Source: Asparagopsis taxiformis (lineage: Eukaryota > Rhodophyta > Florideophyceae > Bonnemaisoniales > Bonnemaisoniaceae). From it: DNA of 64,000 bases. Shown one piece after another: positions 51,941 through 63,683 of the stretch. The notes under the pieces were generated by a model, which saw only the letters and a list, made by a program, of their open reading frames with translations, did not search any database and was not told where the DNA came from. The position numbers and the translations under genes are program-made. Every line of letters starts with the position of its first letter. The first letter of the stretch is position 1. The stretch spans positions 1-64,000 of the forward strand of contig JALQPE010002726.1 in assembly GCA_030407315.1 (NCBI GenBank), given 5' to 3'.

Positions 51941-52552
51941 GAACAAAAGGTGACCAAATTTCCAAAAGCGTGACGGTTGGAAGAAGGGAATAGAGGTGGT
52001 AGAGTATGCCGACGATTTCGCAAATTCACAAGCTATCAATGGAATTGGGTAAATTAAATTAGAAACAGCGAAACCCGAACAAATGTAGTGAGGCGTAGGC
52101 TGATTCAGCGCCGGTGGAGAACGGTCACGTCCCCGAACCGCGAGATTGAAATGGAGGAATGAGGCAAAAAAATCTTGACATCTCATCTCCATAATCATGT
52201 CTAGTTCAACGATGTTGCACATGTGTCTACCAAAATAGTCACGAAAGGCGCGAAACAGAGCACTGCTGTGACGCACAACATTCGTATGATATGAGAGCCT
52301 GGCTCGATGGGTATCTGACAGGGCAGCGATGCAATACGCTTCTATATTTACACCAGTGCTGTCGAACATTAACTTCACGCTCCGCTGTAGGTCCCACCGT
52401 TAACGAGCATCTCCCAACTAACGCAAGCCTTTTACATACATAGTCATGTTCATAATATACCCCTATTGTTTCCGAAAACACCTTAATGAACCTCTACCAG
52501 AATCAGTGGTTCAAACAATCGTAGTCACACGTTTACGGTTCAACCCAAAACG
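51941..52552. other. Intergenic 3' of receptor copy 3
   Basis: It contains a diverged copy of the 3' flank seen after copies 1 and 2. No gene is seen. Confidence 0.4.
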
Positions 52553-54492
52553 TCACCGATCCCTGTTGCTTTCCTCACTCATATTCCTTCTCCCTCTCTC
52601 TGTTCTTCCTCTAAATAACCAACACTTCTTCCAGAATATCAGTACGATCAAAGCTCCAATCAACGGTGGCATAACAAACAGTAGGCATGGGATCAGAATA
52701 ATCAATATCCCAATATCAGACTTCGCGTCCGGTTTGCACGCAGGCTCACCAACTGTCCTCTCGATCGTTCTCCTAAGCTGTGTATCAATACGAGATAGAA
52801 GTGCCGTACAAAATCACACCTGTCAGTAATGTGCTACGCGTCACCCACTTCCATGAACCTCCAAACTTACATTTCCGTTGATTCGCAGCTCTAGCAGCTC
52901 ACGGTCAATCTGTTTTCTGAATTCTTCCTCGACTTGTCCATTGTAAAGCCAACCAGCATTGAAAAAGTACAACAAATCGCTCGTCCTGAACACAGCCAAA
53001 TTCTCTGCCAATTCATGCGTATGCGTATCATGGAATGTTAACCACTTGGAACGGGAAGTACTCGACACAATCAATTCGTATACAAGACTATATCAACTTA
53101 CCACATTTCTGTTCATCCTGCAGCAGAAAATTCCCAACAGCGCCATAAGTCACAGCAAACTTTACTGGATTGTTATCATCCAGGACCCACTCGAGACACT
53201 CTATCCCAGTGCTACATCTTCCCCATGGAATATCATTTTCGTCGGTTCCATCAAATTTCATCCCGTCCGGGTTCACTGTCAAGATGTGTTTGCAAATAGT
53301 GGATATGAATGAATGGTTAGCATTGATCACAGATGAAACAGGAGAACAGGGATGTGGGAAATAACATACCTGTGGCATTCCATATACGCTCCAGTGCAGT
53401 ATTGCGGAGGATCGAATATTGCTTCAAGTCTTCTGTGGAAAGATCTGTGACAGGTTTGGATAGTTCAACTGGCTTTTGGAGGAAGAGAAAATTCACAACG
53501 GCCACCTCGTAGAATAAAAAGAAAATGGCGAAGAAAGCTATCAGTCCGACACGAAACAGCGATATCACAAGTCCATATTTTGTTGCAAATGACGCAGCAG
53601 GGTTGTACACTCCCATTTGATTGTCTGGCTGTTCAATATCCACTGGCACGCTGACATCTGAAGATATGGATGAGCTGCTTGACTCCTCTTTGTTCTCAGA
53701 GTTCCCCAAGGGAGGAAGTGCAGTAGAGTTGGCAGTCTGCTCATTGGTTACAGCTTCACTAAACTCACCAGTAAAGATGAGAAACGCAGTGATCAAAGAT
53801 CTCCCACGAACAAAATGAAATCGATACCCAATCACAATAGCCAGAACCACAAAGGTGAGGAAGAACATGCCGAAAACAGCCCATGCCTCAAACTGAAATG
53901 GTTGAACCAGTTGTGTCCATGCACTTTCAATTGTGCTTTTGGTCTCGATGGCTTTGCCTATAATAATCATTACGCCATCTATGATGGATGTACTAGGATT
54001 ATGATGACATTGGCGCCTAGGAGTTTCAAGAATGGCGCCGTTCATTGCAAACTTGTAACCCTCTGCCGCCATAACTTCGGTAAAGTCTACCAAAGCGTTG
54101 AACTCACATTCAGTTGCATCTCCCGCCCAGATACACAAACTATCGCGAGAAGAAGTCTGTCGATGAATGTCGAATGTTATACCTTTGAGTGACGGATGGA
54201 GGTCTCTCGGGTTGCCACATGGGAATGGGCGCTGGAGATGGGTTGCATTTTTGGTAAAAACGCTAGTATCGAAGGATACAAAGGGTTCCTCTTCGATGAA
54301 GATGAAACATGTTTCGTTGCGACATCTATCGTAAATGTCGGGGTTGTTTTTAAAATTGGAAAGGCAGTTGGTGCCGTTTTTTTTTGATTCCAGATTTACA
54401 GTAGCATTATTCTGTTCACAGTTGAACGTCGAAGATAGCGCTTGTGCAGCAAATGAAAAGAGAACGAGGGTGAGGATGTGGTGGGAAAGCAT
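52553..54492 (-). CDS. iGluR-like receptor channel, copy 3 (551 aa, 4 exons, short tail)
   Basis: Exons: 54,492-53,370, 53,275-53,102, 53,004-52,871 and 52,777-52,553. It is close to copy 2 in the signal peptide, S1 (Arg in AILETPRRQ), M1, pore-like segment, M3 and S2. The linker differs (SSSSISSDVSVPVDIEQPDN). The last exon stops early at a TGA (52,553-52,555) after the SEESNRDR tail. DNA that would encode the basic tail of copies 1 and 2 is still recognisable beyond it, so the tail was lost by a recent mutation. The four membrane segments are intact, so the protein may still work. Confidence 0.65.
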
Positions 54493-55279
54493 TGCGAACG
54501 AAGAGTGAAGAAACGGGGTGTACTGGGGTACAATGGGCATGAATGTGTGCCATAGCTCACTTATGTAGTAAACAGAAATGATAGAGGAAATTGTGTGATT
54601 CACACTGCGGAGCATGGGTACGGAGCAGGAAAGGCTGGACAAGGATAGCAATGCATGATGCATGGTTGCCAGAGCGCCATGAATGGACTCGAAGATTGGG
54701 AGAGGTTTTGACAGTAGAAAACGGAAGAGACGAACTCAACCAATGAAGCGTACGATGCGTGCCGAGTAACATTCTCAAAAAGGCTTGGTACTATATTTTA
54801 GGAAATTTCAGAGACAACTAATTTGGCCAAACGAGTAGTCCTCCCTTTTTTATAGGCTGTCTTTTGATGTGACGCTGCAATCGCTGTGAAGAGAGTTCTT
54901 TCTGTAGGTGGCATCGTCAGCCGGTTAATCGGCGCGTCACAGTACCCTCGGTAGACGATTTCAAAAGTTGCCATCTGCTGCACGGGCGGCGTTGGCACGA
55001 AATCTGGTTCAGACATACAGACTTGCAGTGCAAACAATGAAACGGGAAAGTACATTTGATACTTGAAAATATTGGAGAGGTAGCGTGACAGTCTGTTCCC
55101 GTAACGCGCTGATCTCGGAGCTGAGATTAACTCGCGACTCCCGAAATTTCTCATATCTTTATTACTGGGTGCAGTCGCAAAATGCTTAGTTTTGTGCAGC
55201 TGTACACGTGGCTTACTATTCCAAGTGGCACGGCTGCCCCAACCGTATCACACCCGTGCCGTGCCATAGCATCTTGTAC
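54493..55279. other. Intergenic between receptor copies 3 and 4
   Basis: A minus-strand frame at 55,154-54,798 (118 codons, with CMSEPDFVPTPPVQQMATFE) has a fair codon texture but no recognisable domain and no homologue in the other spacers. I leave it as an undecided fragment. Confidence 0.35.
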
Positions 55280-57233
55280 TCATTCCAAAATGCGGACGGT
55301 CTCAGATGCTCCCCTAACTGAATTCCCTCTCTTTGTCCCAGTTCTTCCTTTAAACAACCAACACTTCTTCCAGAATATCAGAACAATCATGGCTCCAATC
55401 AACGGTGGTAGGACAAACAATAGGCATGGAATCAGAATGATCAATATTCCAATATCAGAGTTTGAATCCGGTTTGCAGGAAGGCACACCAACTGCTTTCT
55501 CAATAGTTCTCCTAAGCTGCGTATCAACACGAAATAGATTTGCAATGTCAAATCAAACCCGTCAGTCATCTGCTACCCCTCGGTATTCGTATCTAAAATT
55601 TTCATCCTCATCTCAACTTACAGTTCCATTGATTCGCAACTCGAGCAGTTCACGATCAATCTGCATTCTGAATTCCTCTTCGACAGCTCCATTGTAAAGC
55701 CAACCAGAATTGAAAAAGTACAACACATCGCTCGTCTTAAATACCGCCAGTTCCTCTGCCAGTTCATCCATATAGATTGAATGTTAACCTCATGGAAAAT
55801 ACGCATCGCAATGATAAATACACAGGAATACAACTACTTACTACATTTCTGTTCATCCTGCAACAAGAAATTCCCAACGGTATCATACGTCACAGCGAAT
55901 CTAACCGGATTATTATCATCTAGGACCCACTCGAGACACTCTATCCCAGTGCTACATCTTCCCCAAGGAATAGTGTTTTCGTCAGTCCCGTCAAATTTTG
56001 ATCCGTCCGGATTCACTATTGAGATTTGATATGGAACAGTGAGTGAAAGGATGGTTAGTGACGAACATCTTCGCAACAGTAGAAAAGATATATGGGAAGT
56101 AACTCACCAGTAGCGTTCCAGATACGCTCAAACGCAGTATTGCGGAGGATCGAATATTGTCTCAATTCTTCTGTGGAAAGATCTGTGACAGGTTTGGATA
56201 GTTCAACTGGCTTTTGGAGGAAGAGAAAATTCACAACGGCCACCTCGTAGAATAAAAAGAAAATGGCGAAGAAAGCTATCAGTCCGACACGAAACAGCGA
56301 TATCACAAGTCCATATTTTGTTGCAAATGATGCACTTGAATTGTACGCTTCCGTTTGATTGCCTCTTTCCTCATTTGCTAAAGCGTCTTTGGCATCAGAA
56401 GATGAGAAGGAATATCTCGACTCCACATCTTTGTTTTCAGAGTTCCTCAAGGGAGGAACTTTAGTAGAGTTGGCAGTCTGCTCATTGGTTACAGCTTCAC
56501 TAAACTCACCAGTAAAGATGAGAAACGCAGTGATCAAAGATCTCCCACGAACGAAATGAAATCGATACCCAATCACAATAGCCATAACCACAAAGATGAA
56601 GAAGAACATGCCGAAAACAGCCCATGCCTCAAACTGAAATGGTTGAACCAGTTGCGTCCAAGCATTTCCTAGTGTGCCTTTGGTCTCAATGACTTTGCCT
56701 ATGATAATCATTTCGCCATCTACAATGGATGTACTAGGACGATGATGGCATTGCCTCCTCGGAGTTTCGAGAATGGCGCCATTCATAGCAAAGTTGTAAC
56801 CCTTTTGCGCCATAACTTCGGTAAAGTCTACCAAAGCGTTGAACTCACATTCAGCTGCATCTCCCGCCCAGATACATAAGTTTTCTCGAGAAGAAGTTTC
56901 ATCATGGATTTTAAATGTAATTCCACGGAATGACCAGTGGAGAGATGTCGGATTGCCGCACGGAAATGGACGCTGAAGATGTGTCGCGTTTTGAGTAAAA
57001 ACAGAAGTGTCAAAGGTTACAAAGGGTTCCTCCTCGATGAAGATGAAGCAAGTGTTGATGCGACAAGGTTCGTAAATCTGTGGATTGTATTTGAGGTTGG
57101 AAAGGCAGTTGGCGCCTCGTTCTAGAGCTTGAAGATTTGCAGTAGCGTTAATCTGTTCGCACTCGAGCGCCGAAGATAGAGATTTTGCAGCAAGTGAGAA
57201 GAGAGCTAGAGAGAGGATATGGGGGGAAACCAT
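55280..57233 (-). CDS. iGluR-like receptor channel, copy 4 (556 aa, 4 exons)
   Basis: Exons: 57,233-56,108, 56,015-55,842, 55,755-55,622 and 55,516-55,280. The signal peptide is MVSPHILSLALFSLAAKSLS. S1 is more diverged (FIFIEEEPFVTFDTSVFTQN; GTLGNAWTQLVQPF) but keeps Arg in AILETPRRQ and the Cys pattern. M1 is VFGMFFFIFVVMAIVIGYRF. From the pore segment through M3 it is almost the same as copy 2, including the linker. S2 carries RFAVTYDTVGNFLLQ and VLYFFNSGWLYNG. M4 is ILIILIPCLLFVLPPLIGAM. The tail is short and different (GTKRGNSVRGASETVRILE). The donor at the second intron is A|GTAAGT. Mixed similarity along the gene suggests gene conversion. Confidence 0.65.
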
Positions 57234-57711
57234 AGCGAAAGAGAACTGAATAAACCGCGAACGCAAGGGTACTATGGACACAAACAAACGCTCCGTCCTA
57301 CTTATGTAGGCAACATAAATGGAAGTATTTGGAGATTCAGGAATTCCCAGCGCATGCATGAACACAGAGAAAGCCTAGACTGGGTTAACAATGCAAGATG
57401 CATGGTTGCCGGAGATGAACGTCTCAACTCGGAGAGTATCTACGTCTAGGATGGAAGCCAGAAGAGTCGAGCTAGACCAATGAAACGAACGATACGCACA
57501 GTCCTACGTATGCCATGTTTCAGATGTTAACTCACGTCACGCGTGAGCTTCGGATATTTCAGATGCAATGCAGCTTCCTTGATTAAAATTTTAGTTCTAC
57601 ACAGCTTGTTCTAGACAAATCTCGATCAATTTACAGTGAGGAGGCGCAATAATTTGCACTGCCTCCAGAATTCTTCTCATTGTTTTCAGCTTCATGCATA
57701 CGAGTAGTTAA
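57234..57711. other. Intergenic between receptor copies 4 and 5
   Basis: Upstream region of copy 4; no other feature seen. Confidence 0.4.
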
Positions 57712-59548
57712 TTACACGTATATTCCCTGCGAGGATGCTGTGAACGGTTCTGAGGAAGTATGCTTCATGTCGGATGAGCGTAGCTTTTTCCAACACGACA
57801 AGACAAATAATGAGATTAGAAGCGGGGGTAGGACAAATAGACTGCATGGTATCAAAATGATTAATGGGCCAATATCTGTCTCCCCATCTCGGTTGCAGCT
57901 CGGTTCGCCAACAAAGTCAATGATAATATCTCTTATTGTCCCGTTAACTCGTAACGCGATAAGCTCCCGGTCCACCTGCTTCTTGATACTATCATTCACT
58001 CTCCCGTTGTAAAGCCATCCTGCGTTGAAGCTATACAATACATCCTGAGTCTCAAACACAGCCAAATTTTCTATTGAAAAAAACACTCCGCCGCGTTAGC
58101 AGTATTCCTACAAAAAAATTGAATTCAAATCAAGAGCCAGCCCCATGACAAAACATACCACAACGCAAAACATTCTCAAGCAGATGTGTTCCAACAATAC
58201 CATACGTCACACTCAATTGAACAGGATTATTTGGATCTTGAGCCCAATTGAGACACTCCAACGCAGAGTCACATCTTGCCCAGGGAAACGCTAACTCATC
58301 TGTCGCATCAAATTTTGATCCCCTTGGGTTCACTGCACCAAAGTTAGATGTGGTCAGCAGTCATAAACGAATCGGGACCAGAAAATTTGCTCATGTCAAC
58401 TTACCTATAGCAGTCCATATGTTTTCCAACGCAGAGTTGCGTAGAACAGAACAACTTTTCAGTTCTTCAGTCGAAAGAAGTCTCACTTGCTGTGAAAGCT
58501 CAACTGGCTTTTGCAGGAAAAGAAAATTAACAATTGCAACCTCATAGAACAAGAAAAATATAGCAAAGAACGCTACCAGACCAAAACGAAACAAAGACAT
58601 CACAAGAGCATATTTCATTGGAAAAGAAACATAGTTTGATTTGTTTGCCCGACGCTTTTCATTCTGACTCTCGTAATATTCATCTTTGGAAGCGTAGTCT
58701 GTCTCAAAATATGACGAACGTCCAGAAACTTCATCATCTTCCCCCTCGGGTGTGCTCTCACCTTCTTTCTTGCGATGAGCAGCTTTCTCATAAGATCTGG
58801 CATCGTCAAACTCACCAATTAATATTAGTAAAGCAGAAATACAGGAGCGCTGGCGTACGACATGGAATCGAAAGCCAATCACGATGGCAACGATTACAAA
58901 TAGTAGAAATACAGCACCAAAGATTGTCCATGCCTCAAGTCGAAATGGTTTCACCAGCTGATACCACGGACCCTTACTAGAAGCAGCAGTATCTTCGAAA
59001 AGACCAACAAGAATCATTCGTCCGTCTATAATAGGTGTACTAGGGGAATGGTGACATTGTCTCTGAGGGGTCTCCAGGAGAGCACCAGTTATGGCGAACA
59101 TATAGCCTTCATCTGCCATGACCTCGATGAAATCCACCAAGGCATTGAAAAAGCACTGGCTGGAATGACCACCCCATACACAGAGGTGGTCCCGAGTAGA
59201 GGTACTCGCATGGATAGCGAATGAAATTCCGTCCAGGGAAGGGTGAAGACTATGCGGGTCATCGCAGGGGAACGGACGCTGAAGAATGAGAGCTTGTTCA
59301 GATTCATTGAATATCGATTTATCGAAGGATATGAGTGGTTCTTCTTCAACGAAGATGAAGCATATCTTTTCTTTGCATGGTTCATACATGGAATCGTTTC
59401 GCTTCATGTTTTCCACGCAGTTTGTGCCGCGGTTGGAGGTTGCGAGATTGGCTGAAGCGTTGTGAGCACTGCAGTCGAATTCACCCGATATTGTTGCATG
59501 GGAAGAGGACAAGAGAAAAAGGAAGAGGATGAGAAATCTGAAAGACAT
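57712..59548 (-). CDS. iGluR-like receptor channel, copy 5 (558 aa, 3 exons, most diverged)
   Basis: Exons: 59,548-58,405, 58,332-58,159 and 58,070-57,712. The third intron of the other copies is absent: INGN|LRRTIERTVGEP in copy 1 corresponds to an unbroken VNGTIRDIIIDFVGEP here. The signal peptide is MSFRFLILFLFLLSSSHATI. S1 carries FIFVEEEPLISFD, FIEVMADEGYMFAITG and Arg163 in ALLETPQRQ. M1 is IFGAVFLLFVIVAIVIGFRF, and the pore-like segment is SCISALLILIGEFDD. The linker is long and acidic (EGESTPEGEDDEVSGRSSYF). M3 is almost unchanged. S2 carries VLRNSALENIW and KKQVDRELIALRVNG. M4 is PLIILIPCSLFVLPPLLISL. It is probably the oldest branch of the cluster. The high conservation of M3 and of the S2 start across all five copies points to a functional family. 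Confidence 0.65.
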
Positions 59549-62065
59549 TTCTGAAGTGAGGCAGAATAGAAGTTGGTGGTGATCAATATGGAATAGTTGA
59601 ATTGGAATGTGATATGAACATATATATATATTGCTTTTTTCCGAAAGCGTTTATGGTCATTGTTGCATAGCAATGGAGAGACCATAAAAAAAGGAAACAT
59701 GGGACCATGAGAATACAAACTCTCACCCAGCTCAGTTTATATCACGTGTAAGGAGAATGTACCCTCGAGGGCAGGGTTCACAACGAGGTTGGTGATTTCC
59801 ACCGAGGGTATATTCATTGATGTACCAAGTATTCGAAATTTACATATATTATTGACTAGTTTTTACAACCAACCGTGATCATCATCATTGGATGAACCTC
59901 AGTAGAGCCAAGAAGTTGTGCGTTGACCAATCTGCAAGTGCTGTGCTGTTCTCATTTCAAATTTTCTTTGAGCATTGGTGAACCTTTGTGCTTTTCTATG
60001 GAGAGAAATTATCTGCCATAGTCGGACAACTACCACAGAGTATATCAATTCAGTGCTGCACGAGGGGTATGTGACGAAATCGTTGTGGTCAGCAATGCGA
60101 CTCAACGTCATGTTACAAATTGAAACGCAATGGCTGCTTCAAATTCAGTTGCGATCACATAGGCAGGATAATCTGCCGTGCTATATCTAATCTTCTAAGA
60201 GGCACGTACCTGTTGCGCAACATGTTCACACGTCAACAGCGTTGACAAAGACAACAAGGCAAGCTCCTTGACTGAGTAGCTATCATCAACGATGCGCAAA
60301 GTCCCAAGTCAACGCACTATCACGCTGATGTGCGGCAGACAGCCGTTAATGGCAGTTCGCGTTGCAGGTAGTAACCGCATTAGTAGACCATGCGTACTTG
60401 TCCTTCGCATGACAATGGCTCAACCGAAGCACACAAAGAACGATACCTTGCGCGTCATGCTAATTCTGTCTAGCGAGGTAATACCAGAATACTTTATTTC
60501 CGCCCGGAGAAGGGAAGATCCTTCGCCGGGCAAAATTGATGGATGAGCTTGATGTAAGGCACAGTTATCTTCTGAGCACCCTCGCAAATTCGTATCGTAC
60601 CAGGAATACCGCTCTACTCTGTACACGTTTCTTACATGGCGTGCAGCTTGTTTCATGCTTATGTACATTTTTTGGAGCCGACCAATTGTGCCGATCGTAA
60701 GCAGCTATGCGAACACGCAACTTCCTCATTTGTGTCAAGTTGAGCAGGACTAGTGGAACGGGAAGCTGTCCCAGGAATGCAGCCAAGTATAAGTTGATGG
60801 CCATTCTCAATCAGCACTATGTTGGAGAAGGTTTGACGTTGAACGTCCGACGTGTAGATCAGTAATTCTCTACTTGGAGTATGGAGCGATCGGGAAACGG
60901 AGCGTGCACACGCACCCTTCTGTATGATAATAAATTTGGCCATACAAAAAATCATTAGTGTTTTTGTCGGTGCAGACAGAAAGAACGAATCTTTGCGTAT
61001 ACACGACAATCGTTCTGCTGATTTCATAACTGGCCGCGCGCGTTTGCGTCATTGTGTCAGCGCTAGTCGACTCATCACCAGTGCCGGGCGCCTCTGGCCA
61101 TTAATGAGGCAGACTAGCCTCTCTGCTCAGATTTCTGGAACCAGCAGAAAGCGGTATCATCTGTGGACAGATCTGGAGGGGACAGATGGACATCCTGAGC
61201 ACAGCAATCCAAAAATAATTGCACATTAGAACGTCCACAACCCTGATGATGCTTTGAACGATATATGGGCTACACCCACTCATGTCCATCCAACTGGGTA
61301 GATACTGAGACTACTGAGCAGACGAGAACCCAGTAAAGATAACCATTGATAAAATACTGAGCAATTTAAAAAAAGACAAGGTCACGGTTTTCGTGTGGTG
61401 CCGCCGCCCGACCTTGTCGAGGAGAACTTTATTTTCATCATTCACTCCGTAGCGGTCAGGTGGTGAAACAATGGGGAAGAGCGACGTTGGCTCCAATACT
61501 GTCCGGAATGACTAGACTAGGATAGATGGATTGTTGACAAATGGGGGAAGGCTTGATAGTAGATGTGTCCAAAATAATTGCTTTCATCGATGTAGCTTGC
61601 CTCAGTCTTGGGTTCACCGCGGTGCCTGATAGCGACAGCAGAGAAAAAATGGGTACCAACATTTTGCCGTTGAGGAGCACAGCAGAAGTACAACAATGGA
61701 CGCTAAGAGGCATTCTCATCGTGAAATACATTACAGAAGCTGCGAAAAGGTTGAAAATCATACGGTCGCACGCCAACTTTTTTTCACAGATACACCACTC
61801 ACTTGCGTCACTCTCGTCGGACGCAACGACACGACGGCCTGCATTGTTGTACAACGGCTTCTGAATGTGGGCGTCACAGCCTTATTGTAATCTCTTGACT
61901 GCTTTGTCATTATTTCGCGGTTGCGCTAAAATGCTTATCTTCCTTACAGAGCGATGATTAGCAGCCGCACTTGCTCAACTCGTCATGTAAAAATTCATCT
62001 CGTCACTCACACCGCACTGCCAATCTCTCAGCTTGCAAACCGCGCCGTTCACCCAACATTCCGTG
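59549..62065. other. Intergenic region, no accepted gene
   Basis: Open frames of up to 132 codons occur on both strands (for example 61,456-61,854 minus and 61,541-61,864 plus, which overlap). None shows a start context, domain or consistent texture. A TATATATATA run near 59,621-59,630 lies upstream of receptor copy 5 and could be its TATA-type promoter element, but this is a guess. Confidence 0.45.
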
Positions 62066-63382
62066 ATGGGAATTTTGAATTCAGTCGACGTAACGCCGCC
62101 GACAACCTTATCGACATTTCAGTTTGAATCGGAGGCGGTCAATGTGTTGATAACATCTGTGCTCACTTTCTTCATTCTGGTCAACATTAGCAGTATCGTT
62201 GACAAACTAATCACGCGTACGACGAAAGACGCATTCCGCTACAGCGCATGGCTGCGAACCTTTATTTTCTACGAGACTGACGACCCAATTCGCATACTTG
62301 GCTGGCTGTACCGCCGCTACACCTACCGCGAGTCAAACTGGGCGCGACATCCACAACGGCTGCGTGTAAGTCGCTTATTCATTCCACTGCTTGCGCGCGG
62401 CGTCATTTTCGTGTCGTCGATTGTGTCAATCGCCATTTCAATCCCAACCAATCGAGAGCTGTCCGGATGCGCCTCCGGCGATTTCCGGCCGAGGCTTAAT
62501 GAAACGGATTTGGTTCCACTCGACCTTTCGCTTGGTGCGTCGTGTCACAATATTCCGCTTGTGAGTAGGGTGGGTAAGACGAGAGCGACACTGCTTTATT
62601 GCAGCTGCACACAACAACGTACCGATATTAATTCACCACAGGATAAAACCGTGCTGAGATTGGAATATGATAGTCGCTTCGCCCAAATTCGAGTTGTGTT
62701 CCAGACCGGTGACGTACAAGTTGACTATAGATATTACATTGAATGGCAGGGATTCGATGGCACTTCATTCCGAAGCGACATCACTACTTCGTTGGACCCA
62801 GAGGCGCATATCCGGGTGATCAAGAATGGGTTGGCGAGGTCTAATTTCGACTGTCCGGAGGAGGACAGAATTGGGATAGACCCCAAAGAGGGGATATATG
62901 TTCTGTTGAACTGCACTGTGGACGTGTTGGGAGCTATCCGGGCGACGGAGAAGTTCGTGGCGGGAGCGCTTTTCATCGAAAAGGTGCCGCTGAGTCAAAT
63001 CCGAGTGAATCCAAGGAATCCGAGGAAACGAAATTCAATATGCAGAGTGCGTGTGGAAGTAGCGAGTCCGATTGTTAATTTGATTCCGCTGTTCCTTGTG
63101 TTGGTGGCAATATCGGTGATTAATGTCGCGGTTGGGATAATTGTTGGCGGCTCCAGCAACACATTAGATTGCGCGTTTCACGTGATCAAGGAAGTCATGG
63201 GGAAAGATAGTACGTCTAATCCGTTGGAAGATTCTTCGCAACACAAGACACTCAGCGCGCTACCGCTGGTGAAATCGATGCGTGGCAGTGAGGGACATAT
63301 TGGTTTCTTACAAAGAGAGGATGACATGCCCGTAGACGAGTTTGATGACGGCGTCATTGTAAGTAAGTCACACCAAGACTAG
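62066..63382 (+). CDS. Orphan 438-residue membrane protein
   Basis: A single-exon frame starts with ATG at 62,066 (MGILNSVDVTPPTTLSTFQF); the frame is open a little upstream but without an ATG. Three hydrophobic segments are visible: about residues 25-48 (VNVLITSVLTFFILVNISSI), 112-133 (LLARGVIFVSSIVSIAISIP) and 345-372 (NLIPLFLVLVAISVINVAVG). Between the second and third lies a large, probably extracellular domain of about 210 residues with Cys residues (CASGDFRP, ASCHNIP, LLYCSCTQQ, NFDCPEED, LLNCTVD) and NET/NCT glycosylation sites. The C-terminal 65 residues are polar and acidic. I do not recognise the family. It is convergent with the receptor cluster, and a partner role would be speculation. 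Confidence 0.7.
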   Translation: MGILNSVDVTPPTTLSTFQFESEAVNVLITSVLTFFILVNISSIVDKLITRTTKDAFRYSAWLRTFIFYETDDPIRILGWLYRRYTYRESNWARHPQRLRVSRLFIPLLARGVIFVSSIVSIAISIPTNRELSGCASGDFRPRLNETDLVPLDLSLGASCHNIPLVSRVGKTRATLLYCSCTQQRTDINSPQDKTVLRLEYDSRFAQIRVVFQTGDVQVDYRYYIEWQGFDGTSFRSDITTSLDPEAHIRVIKNGLARSNFDCPEEDRIGIDPKEGIYVLLNCTVDVLGAIRATEKFVAGALFIEKVPLSQIRVNPRNPRKRNSICRVRVEVASPIVNLIPLFLVLVAISVINVAVGIIVGGSSNTLDCAFHVIKEVMGKDSTSNPLEDSSQHKTLSALPLVKSMRGSEGHIGFLQREDDMPVDEFDDGVIVSKSHQD

Positions 63383-63491
63383 CAACGCAGTTGTGTAATA
63401 ATTTATTATAGAAGTGAAAGTTGTATGGACCGGATGACAGTCCTTGTGTTGTAACAAAAACAATTGGCGAATCGCCTGAAGCAAGCGATCA
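63383..63491. other. Short spacer between the membrane protein gene and the tRNA
   Basis: AATAATTTATTATAG just after the stop could serve as a poly(A) region. Nothing else is seen. Confidence 0.35.
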
Positions 63492-63573
63492 GATGGTATG
63501 GCAGAGCGGTCTAATGCGTGTGACTAGAAATCACATCCTTTCGGGGGCCCAGGTTCGAATCCTGGTACCATCG
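63492..63573 (+). tRNA. tRNA-Ser (anticodon AGA)
   Basis: The 82-nt cloverleaf is complete. The acceptor stem GATGGTA pairs with TACCATC (discriminator G). The D arm lies between GCA and TGC, and the anticodon stem TGTGA/TCACA holds the loop CTAGAAA, so the anticodon is AGA at 63,526-63,528. A long variable arm, typical of tRNA-Ser, follows, and the T arm is CCAGG-TTCGAAT-CCTGG. No intron, and no encoded CCA. The internal B box GGTTCGAATCC is present. Confidence 0.95.
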
Positions 63574-63580
63574 TTGGAAA

Positions 63581-63588
63581 TTTTTTTT
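63581..63588 (+). terminator. RNA polymerase III terminator (T8)
   Basis: A run of eight T residues starts 8 bases after the tRNA 3' end, the usual stop signal for Pol III. Confidence 0.85.
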
Positions 63589-63683
63589 GACACGTCATGT
63601 GTTAGGGTATAGTCTTACGTGCAACTGATAGGCCCATCAGTACGATAAACGTAAGTTATTAACAGCTGTAAACTCGACATCAC

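Noticed and set aside
61456..61864. Overlapping 132-codon minus and 107-codon plus frames
   Set aside because: Both strands are open over the same bases, neither has a recognisable domain, and no exon structure can be built.
63421..63612. A 63-codon plus-strand frame
   Set aside because: It overlaps the complete tRNA-Ser gene and reads through its cloverleaf.
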